A DNA stretch of 64,000 nucleotides from Owenia fusiformis (lineage: Eukaryota > Annelida > Polychaeta > Sabellida > Oweniidae). The stretch is from NCBI GenBank assembly GCA_903813345.2, contig CAIIXF020000004.1:18151513-18215512 (forward strand). The letters are read 5' to 3'. A model generated the notes under the pieces. It ran no database searches. It was not told the origin of the DNA and saw only the letters and a list, made by a program, of their open reading frames with translations. Each line of letters begins with the position of its first letter. Positions within the stretch are counted from its first letter, which is position 1. The position numbers and the translations under genes are program-made. Positions 28,886 to 42,091 of the stretch are shown piece by piece.

Positions 28886-29599
28886 TCCTTTACTAAGTGG
28901 TTAAATGTGGCTATAATAATTAAGTTTAGCTATAGGTTTTTGAGAGAACTGGGACGTTTCCTCCAATCATGTCATGTGTAGTTTAACCTCGTTTAATACG
29001 AAAAGTACTGGGAAACTCTAGCACAAATTGCATTCCATGATATGATCTTTCCCGACTGTTGCAAAACGATTTCCTTTGGGGATATCAAAAGATTAGAAGT
29101 CGCAATCATTTAGATATCAAAGGCTATAAAACACACCTTCTATGGAATAGTAAAGGCTGTGAATGAAATAAAGCCCATGTTTAGTATAATTGAAGCATAA
29201 AATAACGAGTGTTGATGTTGTTAAACACACGTGTTGCATCAGAGGAGTAAAGTAATCAAAGGAACTATTAAGGTGGGTATGCAGAATGAATTTACAAACA
29301 TGTCTAGATAACTTTATACACATTATAACTTATGAAATGATGTCATGCTCAAACATTTTCCCAAGTTCTGTAGTCCCATTTTGCCAATTCTCAATATGAA
29401 ATGCACAAGATCGTGAAATGCAACAGCGTTTGATCAATATTTGGGATCTTGGGGGTTTGTATCCATTATTACTTATTGTTACGTGTTTATTTTTCTTGTG
29501 ATTTGTAAAACCCATCGGATTAAGATTACCCTACTTTTGCTGCAAGTACTCATTACTGTCTTAAATATGAATAACGATAGTGCCGCATGTTCAAATTCT

Positions 29600-29905
29600 C
29601 TGATTGGTGGCGCATGGTCTCATGTTTTCGATTAGTGACGGAATGTGTAATATTTTACTATAATTCGTAGTGGCGCATGGTCTCATGTTCTTGATTAGTG
29701 GCGGAATGTGTAATATTTTACTATGTTATGTTATATAGACGTTCATAGTGCCGGGTGGTCTCGTCTTTTCTCATTAGTGGTGCGGGATGTGTAAAATTGT
29801 TCTACATGACAATGTTCATAGTGCCATTTGGTGTCGTGTTTTCAGATTATTTGTGCAGAATGTGTAAAATGTTTTCAATACGTTCATAGTGCCGCATGCA
29901 TGATT
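29600..29905. repeat. Degenerate array of about 75 bp
   Basis: Four to five loose copies sharing TAGTGGCGCATGGTCTCATG, TTGATTAGTGGCGGAATGTG and TAATATTTTACTAT, with the later ones increasingly altered. Confidence 0.7.
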
Positions 29906-31159
29906 TTGTGTTCTCTGTGTCTTTGTGTAATGTTTTTCTACTTGCCTTTGCGCTTCCCAATCATTTTAATTCTCCGACTTGTATTCACAAGTGAAGATCT
30001 TTCTAAATGAAGTGTTGTTTACCCTAGACACCTATATAAGCACCGGACAAATCGAAATACATTCATGATATTATTGTAAATTGATCAAGTGATTTGGAGA
30101 AATATCTCTAGCTCTTTGTACTAAGTGTTTTCTTTATTGGCTTACTTCTATTAGCCCTTGCATTACATTTCAGTTTCAGTCCGATTTCTTTCTCAAATCA
30201 ATTACAAAAGGGAAAACAATGATTTTTCAAACATAAAGTATGATATATAAGAATGCAACAAATCCCCATTTTTTTTCACTGATTAAAGTTTAATAAACGC
30301 AGGGTGTGTAAACTAAAAAAAGTACATTGGAACTTTACGTCTGTAGAGAAGTATCTTATTGTCATCATTTTATAAATCGCATCAGTTAAGTAAAGTAACA
30401 TAAACCCTTGGTTTCCACTTGTTTATAAAAAACGATCTTAACTTATTGTCACTAATATTCTTATTTACAACATCACCAAAGTATTTTCCAGGAAAATGTG
30501 TTGGGGTGTTTTTCGACTGAAAATATGGGAAAGGGGAAATATAATACCTTATTTGACTTTTATTGAGTTTTGTCTTGTCCTATTAAAGTTAACCTTGCCT
30601 ATTTTGGATCCTGGCTACAACCTTGTTATTTGTTTCTCTAAGCTGGACAGATTTCTTTGAGTGGCAGTGTGTGATGATTATTTTAGGTCTACAGTCTACA
30701 GAGAGGAATCTATTAGTGGTGTCCTTTACCTTGTAATCATCGGATTTCCCCTCGGCATAAAGACAAGGAAACAACCGAAGATGAAACGTTTCCCCAGGGG
30801 ACACAAATGGTCAAAGCTTTATGATCATAAGTTTTTATTGGAATTGAAGCAAATTGGCTATAGCAATTTAATTTGTAAGAAGTAGCTTTTTTATTAATCA
30901 TTTTTATTTCAAGTTCATATATTATAACATTTGATATCATACAATGAAAGTTCAACAAAATTAATCAATTTAACATTAATTGTGTCGAACTTCGAAGTAA
31001 ATATACCATATACTAGTATGCAACACAAATATGTTACAATTATTCATAACTGTTCATATGTAAACAAAGGGGAAATTACAACCAAGGCTGATATTAGAAT
31101 GCTTCACAAAAACAGTGTGCAGTGGGGTAAATTCCGGTGTGATGTAACACACATGTTAG

Positions 31160-31885
31160 TCAATCTTGGTTGCTTTTAAAAATGTTAAAAGTTGCTTTCA
31201 GAAGAAGTCTATTATCTTCATTACTAAGTTCAGTGTTACCATGTAAAAGCATTTTTACTTTGTTAACAGAGTTAGCATCTAAGAATTTTTCTAAACAACC
31301 AATTATATGGAGATCTATAAGCAGTTGGATTCTATCATCTATGTTGAGGGCATTTGAGGAAAAATGAGTAGGGGTTTCATTTGCATGACCACAATTCCAG
31401 GCTGGTGAGTCAATGTTTGTAAAATGATGAGCAAATAAGATCCACTTTTCTAGTGATATTAAGTGATGCTATAATATTTATACATTTTTCATTCCAAAAT
31501 GCTTTCTAAGTTTGCCTTTAAAAATTGATATTCTGCAATTTTTAAAATCATTAGGCAGACCATTCCATTCTTCAATTGCAGCAAATATGTAGTTTTTCTA
31601 AATGAAAAGCTGATATTGAAAGGCACGTTGCACTCTCTGACAGCCCTCGGGACATGTAAGTATGTATTAAATATTTCAGTGACATATGGAGCTGATAAAT
31701 GTATTCTATTTTTAAATAGAAATGGGCAAAGGTGGCTTCTTCTCTCAGACAAAGTTATCCAATCTAATCTCTTCAAGACGTTATGAGTGTTTGAACCATG
31801 AAAGCACCAGAAATTAGACAACCTGCATTATAATACAGCGTATCAAGTTTGCTGGTAGCTATATTTGGAGCACTATTATAAATCA
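31160..31885 (-). pseudogene. Degraded LINE: end of the reverse transcriptase ORF
   Basis: Minus-strand reading in shifting frames gives, in order: SKLDTLYYNAGCLISGAF (about 31840), LDWITLSERR (about 31750), EEWNGLPNDFKNCRISIFKG (about 31530), then SPAWNCGHANETPTHFS (about 31395) and LLHGNTELSNEDNR ending with TGA at 31162-31160. This order matches the thumb and C-terminal region of CR1/L2-like non-LTR retrotransposon ORF2 proteins, including the C-x-C-G..ET..HF zinc-knuckle-like end. Stops (TAA and TAG near 31470-31480) and frameshifts separate the pieces, so it is a dead 5'-truncated copy. The clade is uncertain. Confidence 0.72.
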
Positions 31886-34623
31886 ATTTTACTAAGAATA
31901 AAAGAATTATACAGTATATAGTTTCCAAATGTTCCGAACGATTATAATATCTTTATTTTCCCATTATTCATGGATCATTTTATAACGAATTTGCATATTG
32001 ATAAAAATTGCGTAAACATGCACGCAAGTTGTTACAAAAAATTTACATCATTCATTTATTAGTATGGGTTTGGGATTGTCTGTACTTCCTTGGTTAGGTC
32101 ATTAACATGTTCCTGACTGCACAACTGGGTATAAAAACAGATGGGATTATCTCATCTCCTTGAGTTGCCCGGAATTCTATTATCTTATAGGCAACCGTAC
32201 TAATGTAGGAATTACCAGGACTTTGTTTTATATTCTGTCAAATTATTCAGATTTCGTAATAGATTCTTAAATTTCCTCCATGCGTTTCTTCCTTACATTC
32301 GATGACTTAACCATTGAATTTTTTCATTCGACCTCGTTGTAATATTGATTGACGAACTAAGTAAAATTCATGCTACAAGGACATGCAATAACACACATTA
32401 AATGTTACGATGAAATATTAAATGAAACGTCTCCGGGGAGTTAGTGCTTGGAGCTCATCTTGGTTTATAAAATCTCAAGAGTTCCAACTTGGGTTTTGGT
32501 ATACTTGAGGCAAAGATATACAGTAAAAACTATAGGCCTCCTTTATCCGGCAAATGAAGCTATCGAATGCGATCAATCCAATACAGATGTCTTAAACTGC
32601 GAAGTAAACGCGTCCAGTATGAAACATGAGGTGTTCCCCTTCGCCCGTTAGAACACTCGATGATATCTTATTGCGAACTGATATGCAAAAACGTATGAAT
32701 CAATTTCACATAAATGCTAACCAGTATTAAGTTATATGCATTCAGCCAAAGGGCATGGTTTGTTCAAATATTTTCCTGACTTTTTGATAAGAAATATTTT
32801 CCCAAGACAAACGTATAACATAATGATATCGAACGAGACCCTTCAAAAACTATAATGTAAACAGTCTTTTGCTCTATTTTAGTAAGACTAGTCTCATATA
32901 TTATGTGGTCCCCGATTGTATCAAACTTAGCTTTAACGATCTAGCCAGACAAACATGTTAATCCAATGAACGCAGAGCACAATTACTTCTATTATTTAAA
33001 TTCTACACAAGTATATGTAAAACATTGGTGAAAACTCCACGAAAACCATGGCGAAATATAACGAAGGGTTTACCAGTTTTCATGCGTATTTGATAGATCC
33101 GTGAAACAGAAAAGACTGCATTCGAGGTTAAATACAAAAACATATTATGGGAGGGCATTAGAGGGGTGGCAATAGTGCTTATAGCCCTTTGAGACATCAC
33201 ACAAAGCGAGTAAACACTTCATCAAAAATATTAAATCGGGTAATTGTTATTTTTCTATACCTACTATGTTTGAACAAATAACCTGCTGTATCAGAATTTT
33301 TGAAATACTTAAGTGCTTATTGTGTTGTTACGATGAGTTGCCCATGTATTTTTATATTGTAGTATTATTCTGTGAAATAAAATAATAAGAAAATATATCA
33401 TGTATTTCGCGTATGGGCCGTGTTCGATTGACAAGTAAAATATCGATACATTGAATTGACCAAGATGTTTAGGGGCGAAATCAATACAATGACAGAAAAT
33501 GATGAATCTACCAGAAAACCGGAATACATAACATAATTGCCAGCTCAATTGTAACTCAGCTATTGTGTTATTATGACATGTTAAGTTTAAGTTCGAGGAC
33601 AAACAATTTTAACAATCGGGGGTATGTTACACGACTCAATACATCCTCATAAACTAATACAGGGTGACGCCATGTGGGTTTTCATAACTGTTTAGAAGTA
33701 TGCAAGAGTCGCTCATAAGCGATCTTTGGGAATACACCAAGCATGTATTATAATTACTTATTCAAAGATAATAGACTAAAAGGATTAACCTGACGTCATT
33801 TTGTGTTTTGTGGTGATTAACCGCTACAAAATGTGTGCTATTCTTGGCATGAAAATATACGAAGTGAGATCATTGTCCTGCAGATGGATGCCAGTGGAGG
33901 GTCGATGACTTTTGTCGAAAAGGCATACAATTCACAAAATTAAATTGTATTCCCTCTGTTCATTTAATGAAACCAATTCTAAATGGAATCAACGGCAGTA
34001 TTATCAATTATAAATCATTCGGTCGTTCGTTTATGTAATTTAACGCAAATATAAGAGAAACGCGAAGATTAAATGTCAAGGGAACAAGAAATTATGAATA
34101 AGAACCAAAGCAAATTTAAATTCAAAGAAAGGAAACATTTAATAAAGTATATAGTAGAATATTAGAATCCGAGGCATCACGTCCTATGATCAGAATCCTT
34201 TTGGCTTGTATAATTCCTTTTCATGCCTATTTTCTAAATTGAATATAATATTTATATTTTAGTCTATCAATAGACTATTTGTTATCATTTGGTTAGAAAT
34301 CATTTATGACTGTTAGTGATGGTGTCACTAACTTATTTTTCTGTCAAAATTCTGTGTAGTTTTTAATCTTGAAGGAAGATAATATATTTTAAGGTTCAAA
34401 CTGATAGAGGACAGAGTGATATGTTTTTATCCTGGATAAAAATCATTTCATGACTAAATCATAGGATGTTCTTTCTATTCCAAAGTTGAATTAAACGATT
34501 CAAATCTGTTAACCTTTATCAACCCATATTTCAAAGGTATTCGATGGGTTTTTGAAAAGTTACCCAAAATATGATATTTTCTCAACGGTTACAAAAATGC
34601 CGTTTTTCTTTTAATATGATATC
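31886..34623. other. Non-coding flank left of the LTR element
   Basis: No gene, array or transposon end recognised up to the CTAT target copy at 34624. Confidence 0.55.
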
Positions 34624-35269
34624 CTATTGTAACATTCAGCCTAATTATGGTAGTGTGGATGTTGTTTAAAAGACTGTGTCACTGTGGGTCTCAGGGTATA
34701 CGTTAAATATACACGTGGGAAATCTGTACATAACAACTTATATACAATTAAATACAATAATACGTATATTGTGGCGTTTTAGCCCGTCAAAATAATACAT
34801 GAAAATCGATGTATTTGCTTTACTTCAGTTACTGAGGCACTAAGATTAAAGTCCTTTATATGCGATGATAGTTTTCGAAGCACTAATATTAGAGTCCTCT
34901 ATACGAAAATACTTGTACTCTCAATTGTCTCTTGAGCTCTGGACTTGTTCAATTCAGCTAGGTATAAATCTGGGAATAACAGTCTCTCATTACAGCTTCA
35001 GTGATTATGCCTTGGAATAACAGTCTCTCAATGAAGGCAAATCTCAAGCTGGCCTGAAATAAAATAACTAAGTCTGGAATCAACTTAGTCCTCAATCAGG
35101 CTGGAGTTATCTTAACTAAGTCTGGAAATGGCAAAGTTCCTCAATATGTGGAATCTACCCAAGATTCCCAGTAGTTCCCAAATAAACTAAGTGTCTCGTA
35201 CTTAGTTTCCATCAAAGTCATCCAGGTCGGGAGTGACACTATTCATCGTCCCCAACAGGCAACATCGAT

Positions 35270-35985
35270 GAAGATCCTCTAAGTTCCTCAATATGTGGAA
35301 TCTGCCTAAGATTCCCAGTAGCTTCTAAATCGATGAAGATCCTTTAAGTTCCTCAATAGGTGGAATCTGCCTAAGATTCCCAGTAGCTCCTAAATCGATG
35401 AAGATCCTCTAAGTTCTTCAATATGTGGAATCTGCCTAAGATTCCCAGTAGCTCCTAAATCGATGAAGATCCTTTAAGTTCCTCAATATGTGGAATCTGC
35501 CTAAGATTCCCAGTAGCTCCTAAATCGATGAAGATCCTCTAAGTTCTTCAATATGTGGAACCTGCCTAAGATTCCCAGTTGCTCCTAAATCGATGAAGAT
35601 CCTCTAAGTTCTTCAATATGTGGAATCTGCCTAAGATTCCCAGTAGCTCCTAAATCGATGAAGATCCTCTAAGTTCTTCAATATGTGGAATCTGCCTAAG
35701 ATTCCCAGTAGCTCCTAAATCGATGAAGATCCTCTAAGTTCTTCAATATGTGGAATCTGCCTAAGATTCCCAGTAGCTTCTAAATCGATGAAGATCCTCT
35801 AAGTTCTTCAATATGTGGAATCTGCCTAAGATTCCCAGTAGCTTCTAAATCGATGAAGATTCTCTAAGTTCTTCAATATGTGGAATCTGCCTAAGATTCC
35901 CAGTAGCTCCTAAATCGATGAAGATCCTCTAAGTTCTTCAATATGTGGAATCTGCCTAAGATTCCTGGTAGCTCCCAAATAAACT
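35270..35985. repeat. 65-bp tandem array in the left LTR
   Basis: Eleven or so copies of a 65-bp unit containing AAGTTCTTCAATATGTGGAA and CTAAATCGATGAAGATCC, differing at a few positions. The same array is at 42092-42807 in the right LTR. Confidence 0.93.
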
Positions 35986-36029
35986 AAGTGTCTCATACTT
36001 AGTTTCCATTAAGTCATTCAGGTTGAGTG

Positions 36030-39000
36030 AAAATATTCCAAGTTCCTCAACAGCTCCTCCAAATGAGCTAAGTTTCTGGTACTTATTCTCAATCAGGCTT
36101 GAGTTATATAAACAATGTAGGGAAATGACAGAGTTTCTCAGTCCAGCTGTATTTCCTCAATCAGGCTGGAATATTCCTCAATCCAGCAGAGTCCTTCAAA
36201 CAGGCTGGAGTTGTATCAACTATGTCGGGAAATGACAGAGTTTCTCAGTCCAGCTGTATTTCTTCAGTCAGACTGGAATATTATGAACTTTGTCTGGAAA
36301 TGGCAAAGTTCCTCAGTCAAGCAGTATTTCTTCAGTCAGGCTGGAATATTGTATAAACTATGTCGGGAAATGACAGAGTTTCTCAATCCAGCAAAATTCC
36401 TCAATCAGGCTGGTATATTATGAACTTTGTCTGGAAATGGCAAAGTTCCTCAAACCAGCAGTATTTCTTCAGTCAGGCCGGAATATTGTATAAACTTTGT
36501 CGGGAAATGACAAAGTTTCTCAATCCAGCAAAGTTCCTCAATCAGGCTGGTATATTATGAACTTTGTCTGGAAATGGCAAAGTTCCTCAAACCAGCAGTA
36601 TTTCTTCCGTCAGGCTGGAATATTATATAAACTTTGTCGGGAAATGACAAAGTTTCTCAATCCAGCAAAGTTCCTCAATCAGGCTGGTATATTATGAACT
36701 TTGTCTGGAAATGGCAAAGTCCCTCAAACCAGCAGTATTTCTTCCGTCAGGCTGGAATATTGTATAAACTTTGTCGGGAAGTGACAGAGTTTCTCAATCA
36801 GGCTGGAATATTATGAACTTTGTCTGGAAATGGCAAAGTTCCTCAGTCCAGCAGTATTTCTTCAGTCAGGCTGGAATATTGTATAAACTATGTCGGGAAA
36901 TGACAGAGTTTCTCAGTCCAGCTGTATTTCCTCAATCAGGCTGGAATATTCCTCAATCCAGCAGAGTCCTTCAAACAGGCTGGAGTTGTATCAACTATGT
37001 CGGGAAATGACAGAGTTTCTCAATCCAGCAAAGTTCCCCAATCAGGCTGGAATATCATGAACTTTGTCTGGAAATGGCAAAGTTCCTCAGTCCAGCAGTA
37101 TTTCCTCAATCAGGCTGGAATATTGTATAAACTATGTCGGGAAATGACAGAGTTTCTCAATCCAGCAAAGTTCCTCAATCAGGCTGGAATATCATGAACT
37201 TTGTCTGGAAATGGCAAAGTTCCTCAGTCCAGCAGTATTTCCTCAATCAGGCTGGAATATTGTATAAACTTTGTCGGGAAATGACAAAGTTTCTCAATCC
37301 AGCAAAGTTCCTCAATCAGGCTGGAATATCATGAACTTTGTCTGGAAATGGCAAAGTTCCTCAGTCAAGCAGTATTTCTTCAGTCAGGCTGGAATATTGT
37401 ATAAACTATGTCGGGAAATGACAGAGTTTCTCAATCCAGCAAAGTTCCTCAATCAGGCTGGTATATTATGAACTTTGTCTGGAAATGGCAAAGTTCCTCA
37501 AACCAGCAGTATTTCTTCCGTCAGGCTGGAATATTCTATAAACTATGTCGGGAAATGACAAAGTTTCTCAATCCAGCAAAGTTCCTCAATCAGGCTGTAT
37601 ATTATGAACTTTGTCTGGAAATGGCAAAGTTCCTCAAACCAGCAGTATTACTTCCGTCAACAAATTGATGAAAAATAATCGATCTAAAAAAATGGCTAAG
37701 TTTCTCAAGTTAGCTAAATTATGAAAAGAATAATGTAAGTTTCTCAATCTCAAAAATTGGCAAAGTTTCTCAAATTAACAAAAGAAAAACATTAAGTCTC
37801 TTGATCTCGAAATTGGCAAAGTTTCTCAAGTTAACAATAGAAAAACAAGTTACTAATAACACCTGAAAATACAAGTTTCTGGCACTCCTTCTCAATCAGG
37901 CTGGAATAATATAAACTAAGTCTGGTAATGACAAAGTTTCCCGGTCCAGCAGTAATTCTTCAATCGGGCTGAAATATTCTAAAACTTTGCCTGGAAATGA
38001 CAAAGTTTCTCAGTTCAGCAGTATTTCATCAAACGGGCTGGAATATTCTAAACTATGCCTGGAATTGACAAAGTTTCTCGGTCCAGCAGTATTTCTTCAA
38101 TCGGGCTGAAATATTCTAAAACTTTGCCTGGAAATGACAAAGTTTCTCGGTCCAGCAGTATTTCTTCAATCGGGCTGGAGTTATCTAGACTATGTCTGGA
38201 AATGACAAAGTTCCTCGATCCAGCAGTATTCCTTCAAACAGGCTGGAATATTCTAAACTATGTCTGGAAATGGCAAAGTTCCTCAGTCCAGCAGTATTTC
38301 TTCAGTCAGGCTGGAATATTGTATAAACTATGTCGGGAAATGACAGAGTTTCTCAGTCCAGCTGTATTTCCTCAATCAGGCTGGAATATTCCTCAATCCA
38401 GCAGAGTCCTTCAAACAGGCTGGAGTTGTATCAACTATGTCGGGAAATGACAGAGTTTCTCAGTCCAGCAAAGTTCCTCAATCAGGCTGGAATATTATGA
38501 ACTTTGTCTGGAAATGGCAAAGTTCCTCAGTCAAGCAGTATTTCTTCAGTCAGGCTGGAATATTGTATAAACTATGTCGGGAAATGACAGAGTTTCTCAA
38601 TCCAGCAAAGTTCCTCAATCAGACTGGAAAATTATGAACTTTGTCTGGAAATGGCAAAGTTCCTCAGTCCAGCAGTATTTCCTCAATCAGGCTGGAATAT
38701 TGTATAAACTATGTCGGGAAATGACAGAGTTTCTCAATCCAGCAAAGTTCCCCAATCAGGCTGGAATATCATGAACTTTGTCTGGAAATGGCAAAGTTCC
38801 TCAGTCCAGCAGTATTTCCTCAATCAGGCTGGAATATTGTATAAACTATGTCGGGAAATGACAGAGTTTCTCAATCCAGCAAAGTTCCTCAATCAGGCTG
38901 GAATATCATGAACTTTGTCTGGAAATGGCAAAGTTCCTCAGTCCAGCAGTATTTCCTCAATCAGGCTGGAATATTGTATAAACTTTGTCGGGAAATGACA

Positions 39001-39365
39001 AAGTTTCTCAATCCAGCAGTATTTCTTCCGTCAGGCTGGAATATGGTATAAACTATGTCGGGAAATGACAAAGTTTCTCAATCCAGCAAAGTTCCTCAAT
39101 CAGGCTGGTATATTATGAACTTTGTCTGGAAATGGCAAAGTTCCTCAAACCAGCAGTATTTCTTCCGTCAGGCTGGAATATTGTATAAACTTTGTCGGGA
39201 AATGACAAAGTTTCTCAATCCAGCAAAATTCCTCAATCAGGCTGGTATATTATGAACTTTGTCTGGAAATGGCAAAGTTCCTCAAACCAGCAGTATTTCT
39301 TCCGTCAGGCTGGAATATTGTATAAACTTTGTCGGGGAATGACAAAGTTTCTCAATCCAGCAAAT
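36030..39365. repeat. 68/137-bp tandem array in the left LTR
   Basis: Two blocks (about 36030-37660 and 37880-39365) of a roughly 68-bp unit, arranged as 137-bp pairs: one half carries CGGGAAATGACAGAGTTTCT, the other CTGGAAATGGCAAAGTTCC, both followed by CAATCAGGCTGGAATAT. The blocks are split by a diverged AT-rich stretch (37661-37880). Repeated overlapping 66-codon frames (MSGNDRVSQSS...) are a by-product: 137 is not a multiple of three and each frame stops after 1.5 units. Confidence 0.93.
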
Positions 39366-39972
39366 CTTCTAAGTTTCTCATCAATCCTCAAATGAAACGC
39401 TGGCACGGGAGATGTGTTCCAATCAAAAGTTGCTTACGTGTCTCATAGGAGCGATCCGGGCTCTGTATTTATACCCCAGACAGGTTTTGCACACGAACCT
39501 AACAAGTGATTAGTGGGCTGATGCAATACCTCGTCACCGGATGTAATCACTGAATCAGGATATTAGTTTCGTAAAAATAACTGGCTTCACTTACAAATCA
39601 CGATCTCGGCTTTTACACCCAATATCAATACATGTTTGGTACATAATCAACAAGAGTATAGTATAAACTCAATAAATATAACCATAAATGATCGCTATCT
39701 AGTCTAATTACGCTTCGATTTGATCGAATTGAAAGCAGGAAGTGATAATTTCTGTAAAATGATAGTCAAGAGTTCTCGATCAACCGTAACCATAGTCACT
39801 GGTAAAACTACCCGATCAACATTAACTAAATCTGAACTCGATAAAATAAAAAGTTGCTAACACCTCTGTAAGTACAAATAAAGTGCTTTAATCGATACTA
39901 CAATTAGAGATCTTAATAATCTCAACTGTGAAGCACTTAAATCAAAAAATTTAAAATCAAAATTTTGTTACA

Positions 39973-39986
39973 CTCCTCCAATCCAA
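39973..39986 (-). other. Polypurine tract of the LTR element
   Basis: Immediately next to the 3' LTR, the minus strand reads TTGGATTGGAGGAG up to the TGTAAC of the LTR. It is short and has interrupting T residues, but it is in the right place to prime plus-strand DNA synthesis. Confidence 0.5.
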
Positions 39987-40294
39987 TGATTTTGGTGTTA
40001 ACAACACCAAGCCAAAGTACAATAAAAAAATAACAAAATTTTGCTATCTTAGCTATCCTACAAAATACAATCCTACAATTTTCTAACCTCGAGGTTAACT
40101 AGCTTTCAATATAATGTACAGTGTAGATTCTAAACTCTGGCTTATCTCAAACCCTAACACTAGATATCTAACTATTTGAATGTCTAATTCTGTGTACATT
40201 AATAACTTTTCACAACTCTCAGCTAAATGTCAACTTCACATATAGGACAAAATCATACTCATCCTAAATGTCTTGTTTGAAGCTCACTATCGAG

Positions 40295-41392
40295 TTAGTG
40301 TCTCTTGGTAAGGGAATGATGATTATTTCTCCCATAACTATCTGTGTCACATACTCTTTCCGGAGCCACCATCCTTTTAGTGTCTCGAGCGGACACAACC
40401 CCTTTATCTTTGGGTGATAAATATCTCCCTGTCGCTACATGAGACCGTCTCTCATGGACTTCCGGTGCCCGTTCTTGTGCCCGTCTCCTGGAGTAGCAGT
40501 CGGCTATTCTATGACCGAATTTATGGCAATAATAACATTCCAAGTTCCGAGATGTACTTCCCTTTGATTCAACAGTATACTGGCTCGGTTTTTCCAATAC
40601 CTGAGTCTTCTTAGGTTTTTCTGGATATTCCTCCTGGCCTTGTATATCGTTTTCCATCTCCTCTAACATCTGGTTTGTCTTGTCTACTCTGTCCATTTTT
40701 TCTTGGACATTAACATGGCTACACTTGAGCTTCTGAAAATCTTCTACTAATCGATTCCGCATATCTTGTAGTTGTCTCTCTTGAGTCTCCTTACTGACTT
40801 GAAACTGTTCTGCAAGTTCACTAATGCTATCGATTTGTATTTGCAAGGACTCCCTAAATCCCATCATCAGACTCTGTTGTGTTTCTAAAACTTGCATCAT
40901 ACATTTTTGTTGAGCCTCTGTCAACATCTGTATTTGACGCTGCTGAGCTACAACGGTCTCATTCATCATGGTTAACTTTTCGTCACCTTTCGCCTGTACT
41001 AAACCCGATGATTGTCTATCAGTTACGGTTGGGGTTAAGGGTAATGTACGCCTTCTTGATGAGTCTCTTACATCGCTACGGACTGGAGACTGGGTGTTTT
41101 GTAACTCCTTTTCAGCCCAATAGTTATACCCTACACTCCAAAGACTAGGAGAATCACTGTTCTCCACTTCCCCAGTTGTATTTTTCATTCTCTCTCCTGA
41201 ACTTGGCGTTAACATCTCAGGAGACACCGAGTGAGTCACTTCATCTTCTCTTTGCACTAGCACAGTATCATTACCAGCTCTAGGGCTATCCATCTCTTCA
41301 GCACCTGTTTTCGTAACTACTGTCTTCTCAAAATCACTATCGGCCCTATTCACAACATCAGGAGGAGGCCGAAGATCAGACTCTTTCTCCAT
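40295..41392 (-). CDS. Gag-like nucleocapsid protein of the LTR element
   Basis: A 365-residue frame starts with ATG at 41392, only 57 bases after the 5' LTR edge, and ends at 40295. Order: acidic, Ser/Thr-rich N-terminus (1-135), a long Gln/Glu-rich helical segment probably forming a coiled coil (about 140-255), then one CCHC zinc knuckle C286-x2-C289-x4-H294-x4-C299, followed by an Arg-rich tail. The zinc knuckle is the RNA-packaging signature of retroelement Gag proteins. I could not identify a capsid major homology region, so the capsid part may be divergent or absent. The frame is open, in keeping with a young copy. Pol functions would have to come from another element. Confidence 0.85.
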   Translation of the reverse strand: MEKESDLRPPPDVVNRADSDFEKTVVTKTGAEEMDSPRAGNDTVLVQREDEVTHSVSPEMLTPSSGERMKNTTGEVENSDSPSLWSVGYNYWAEKELQNTQSPVRSDVRDSSRRRTLPLTPTVTDRQSSGLVQAKGDEKLTMMNETVVAQQRQIQMLTEAQQKCMMQVLETQQSLMMGFRESLQIQIDSISELAEQFQVSKETQERQLQDMRNRLVEDFQKLKCSHVNVQEKMDRVDKTNQMLEEMENDIQGQEEYPEKPKKTQVLEKPSQYTVESKGSTSRNLECYYCHKFGHRIADCYSRRRAQERAPEVHERRSHVATGRYLSPKDKGVVSARDTKRMVAPERVCDTDSYGRNNHHSLTKRH

Positions 41393-41430
41393 CTCGGGTG
41401 AAGTATATGTAATCTATGATTCCACACGTT

Positions 41431-41448
41431 ATCCCACCACTGCCACCA
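41431..41448 (-). other. Primer-binding site of the LTR element
   Basis: One base inside the 5' LTR edge, the minus strand reads TGGTGGCAGTGGTGGGAT. Its complement ends in CCA like a mature tRNA and resembles the acceptor end of a Leu tRNA (ATCCCA...CACCA). Position and the TGG start are seen; the tRNA identity is inferred. Confidence 0.6.
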
Positions 41449-42091
41449 GTGTAACATTCAGCCTAATTATGGTAGTGTGGATGTTGTTTAATAGACTGTG
41501 TCACTGTGGGTCTCAGGGTATACGTTAAATATACACGTGGGAAATCTGTACATAACAACTTATATACAATTAAATACAATAATACGTATATTGTGGCGTT
41601 TTAGCCCGTCAAAATAATACATGAAAATCGATGTATTTGCTTTACTTCAGTTACTGAGGCACTAAGATTAAAGTCCTTTATATGCGATGATAGTTTTCGA
41701 AGCACTAATATTAGAGTCCTCTATACGAAAATACTTGTACTCTCAATTGTCTCTTGAGCTCTGGACTTGTTCAATTCAGCTAGGTATAAATCTGGGAATA
41801 ACAGTCTCTCATTACAGCTTCAGTGATTATGCCTTGGAATAACAGTCTCTCAATGAAGGCAAATCTCAAGCTGGCCTGAAATAAAATAACTAAGTCTGGA
41901 ATCAACTTAGTCCTCAATCAGGCTGGAGTTATCTTAACTAAGTCTGGAAATGGCAAAGTTCCTCAATATGTGGAATCTACCCAAGATTCCCAGTAGTTCC
42001 CAAATAAACTAAGTGTCTCGTACTTAGTTTCCATCAAAGTCATCCAGGTCGGGAGTGACACTATTCATCGTCCCCAACAGGCAACATCGAT

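Larger units (their letters stand above)
34628..39972 (-). repeat. 3' LTR of the gag-only element
   Basis: Same length as the 5' LTR, with every sub-feature offset by 6822 bp. The TATA box copy is at 39473-39466. The only differences noticed from the other LTR are single bases, and the tandem arrays inside have identical unit numbers, as expected if both LTRs were copied from one template at insertion. Confidence 0.9.

Noticed and set aside
36023-39395. Chain of overlapping 60-131 codon frames (MSGNDRVSQSS-type) in the LTR, repeated at 42845-46217
   Set aside because: They follow a 137-bp repeat that shifts frame at each unit, lie opposite to the element's gene strand, and have no domain; by-products of the array.
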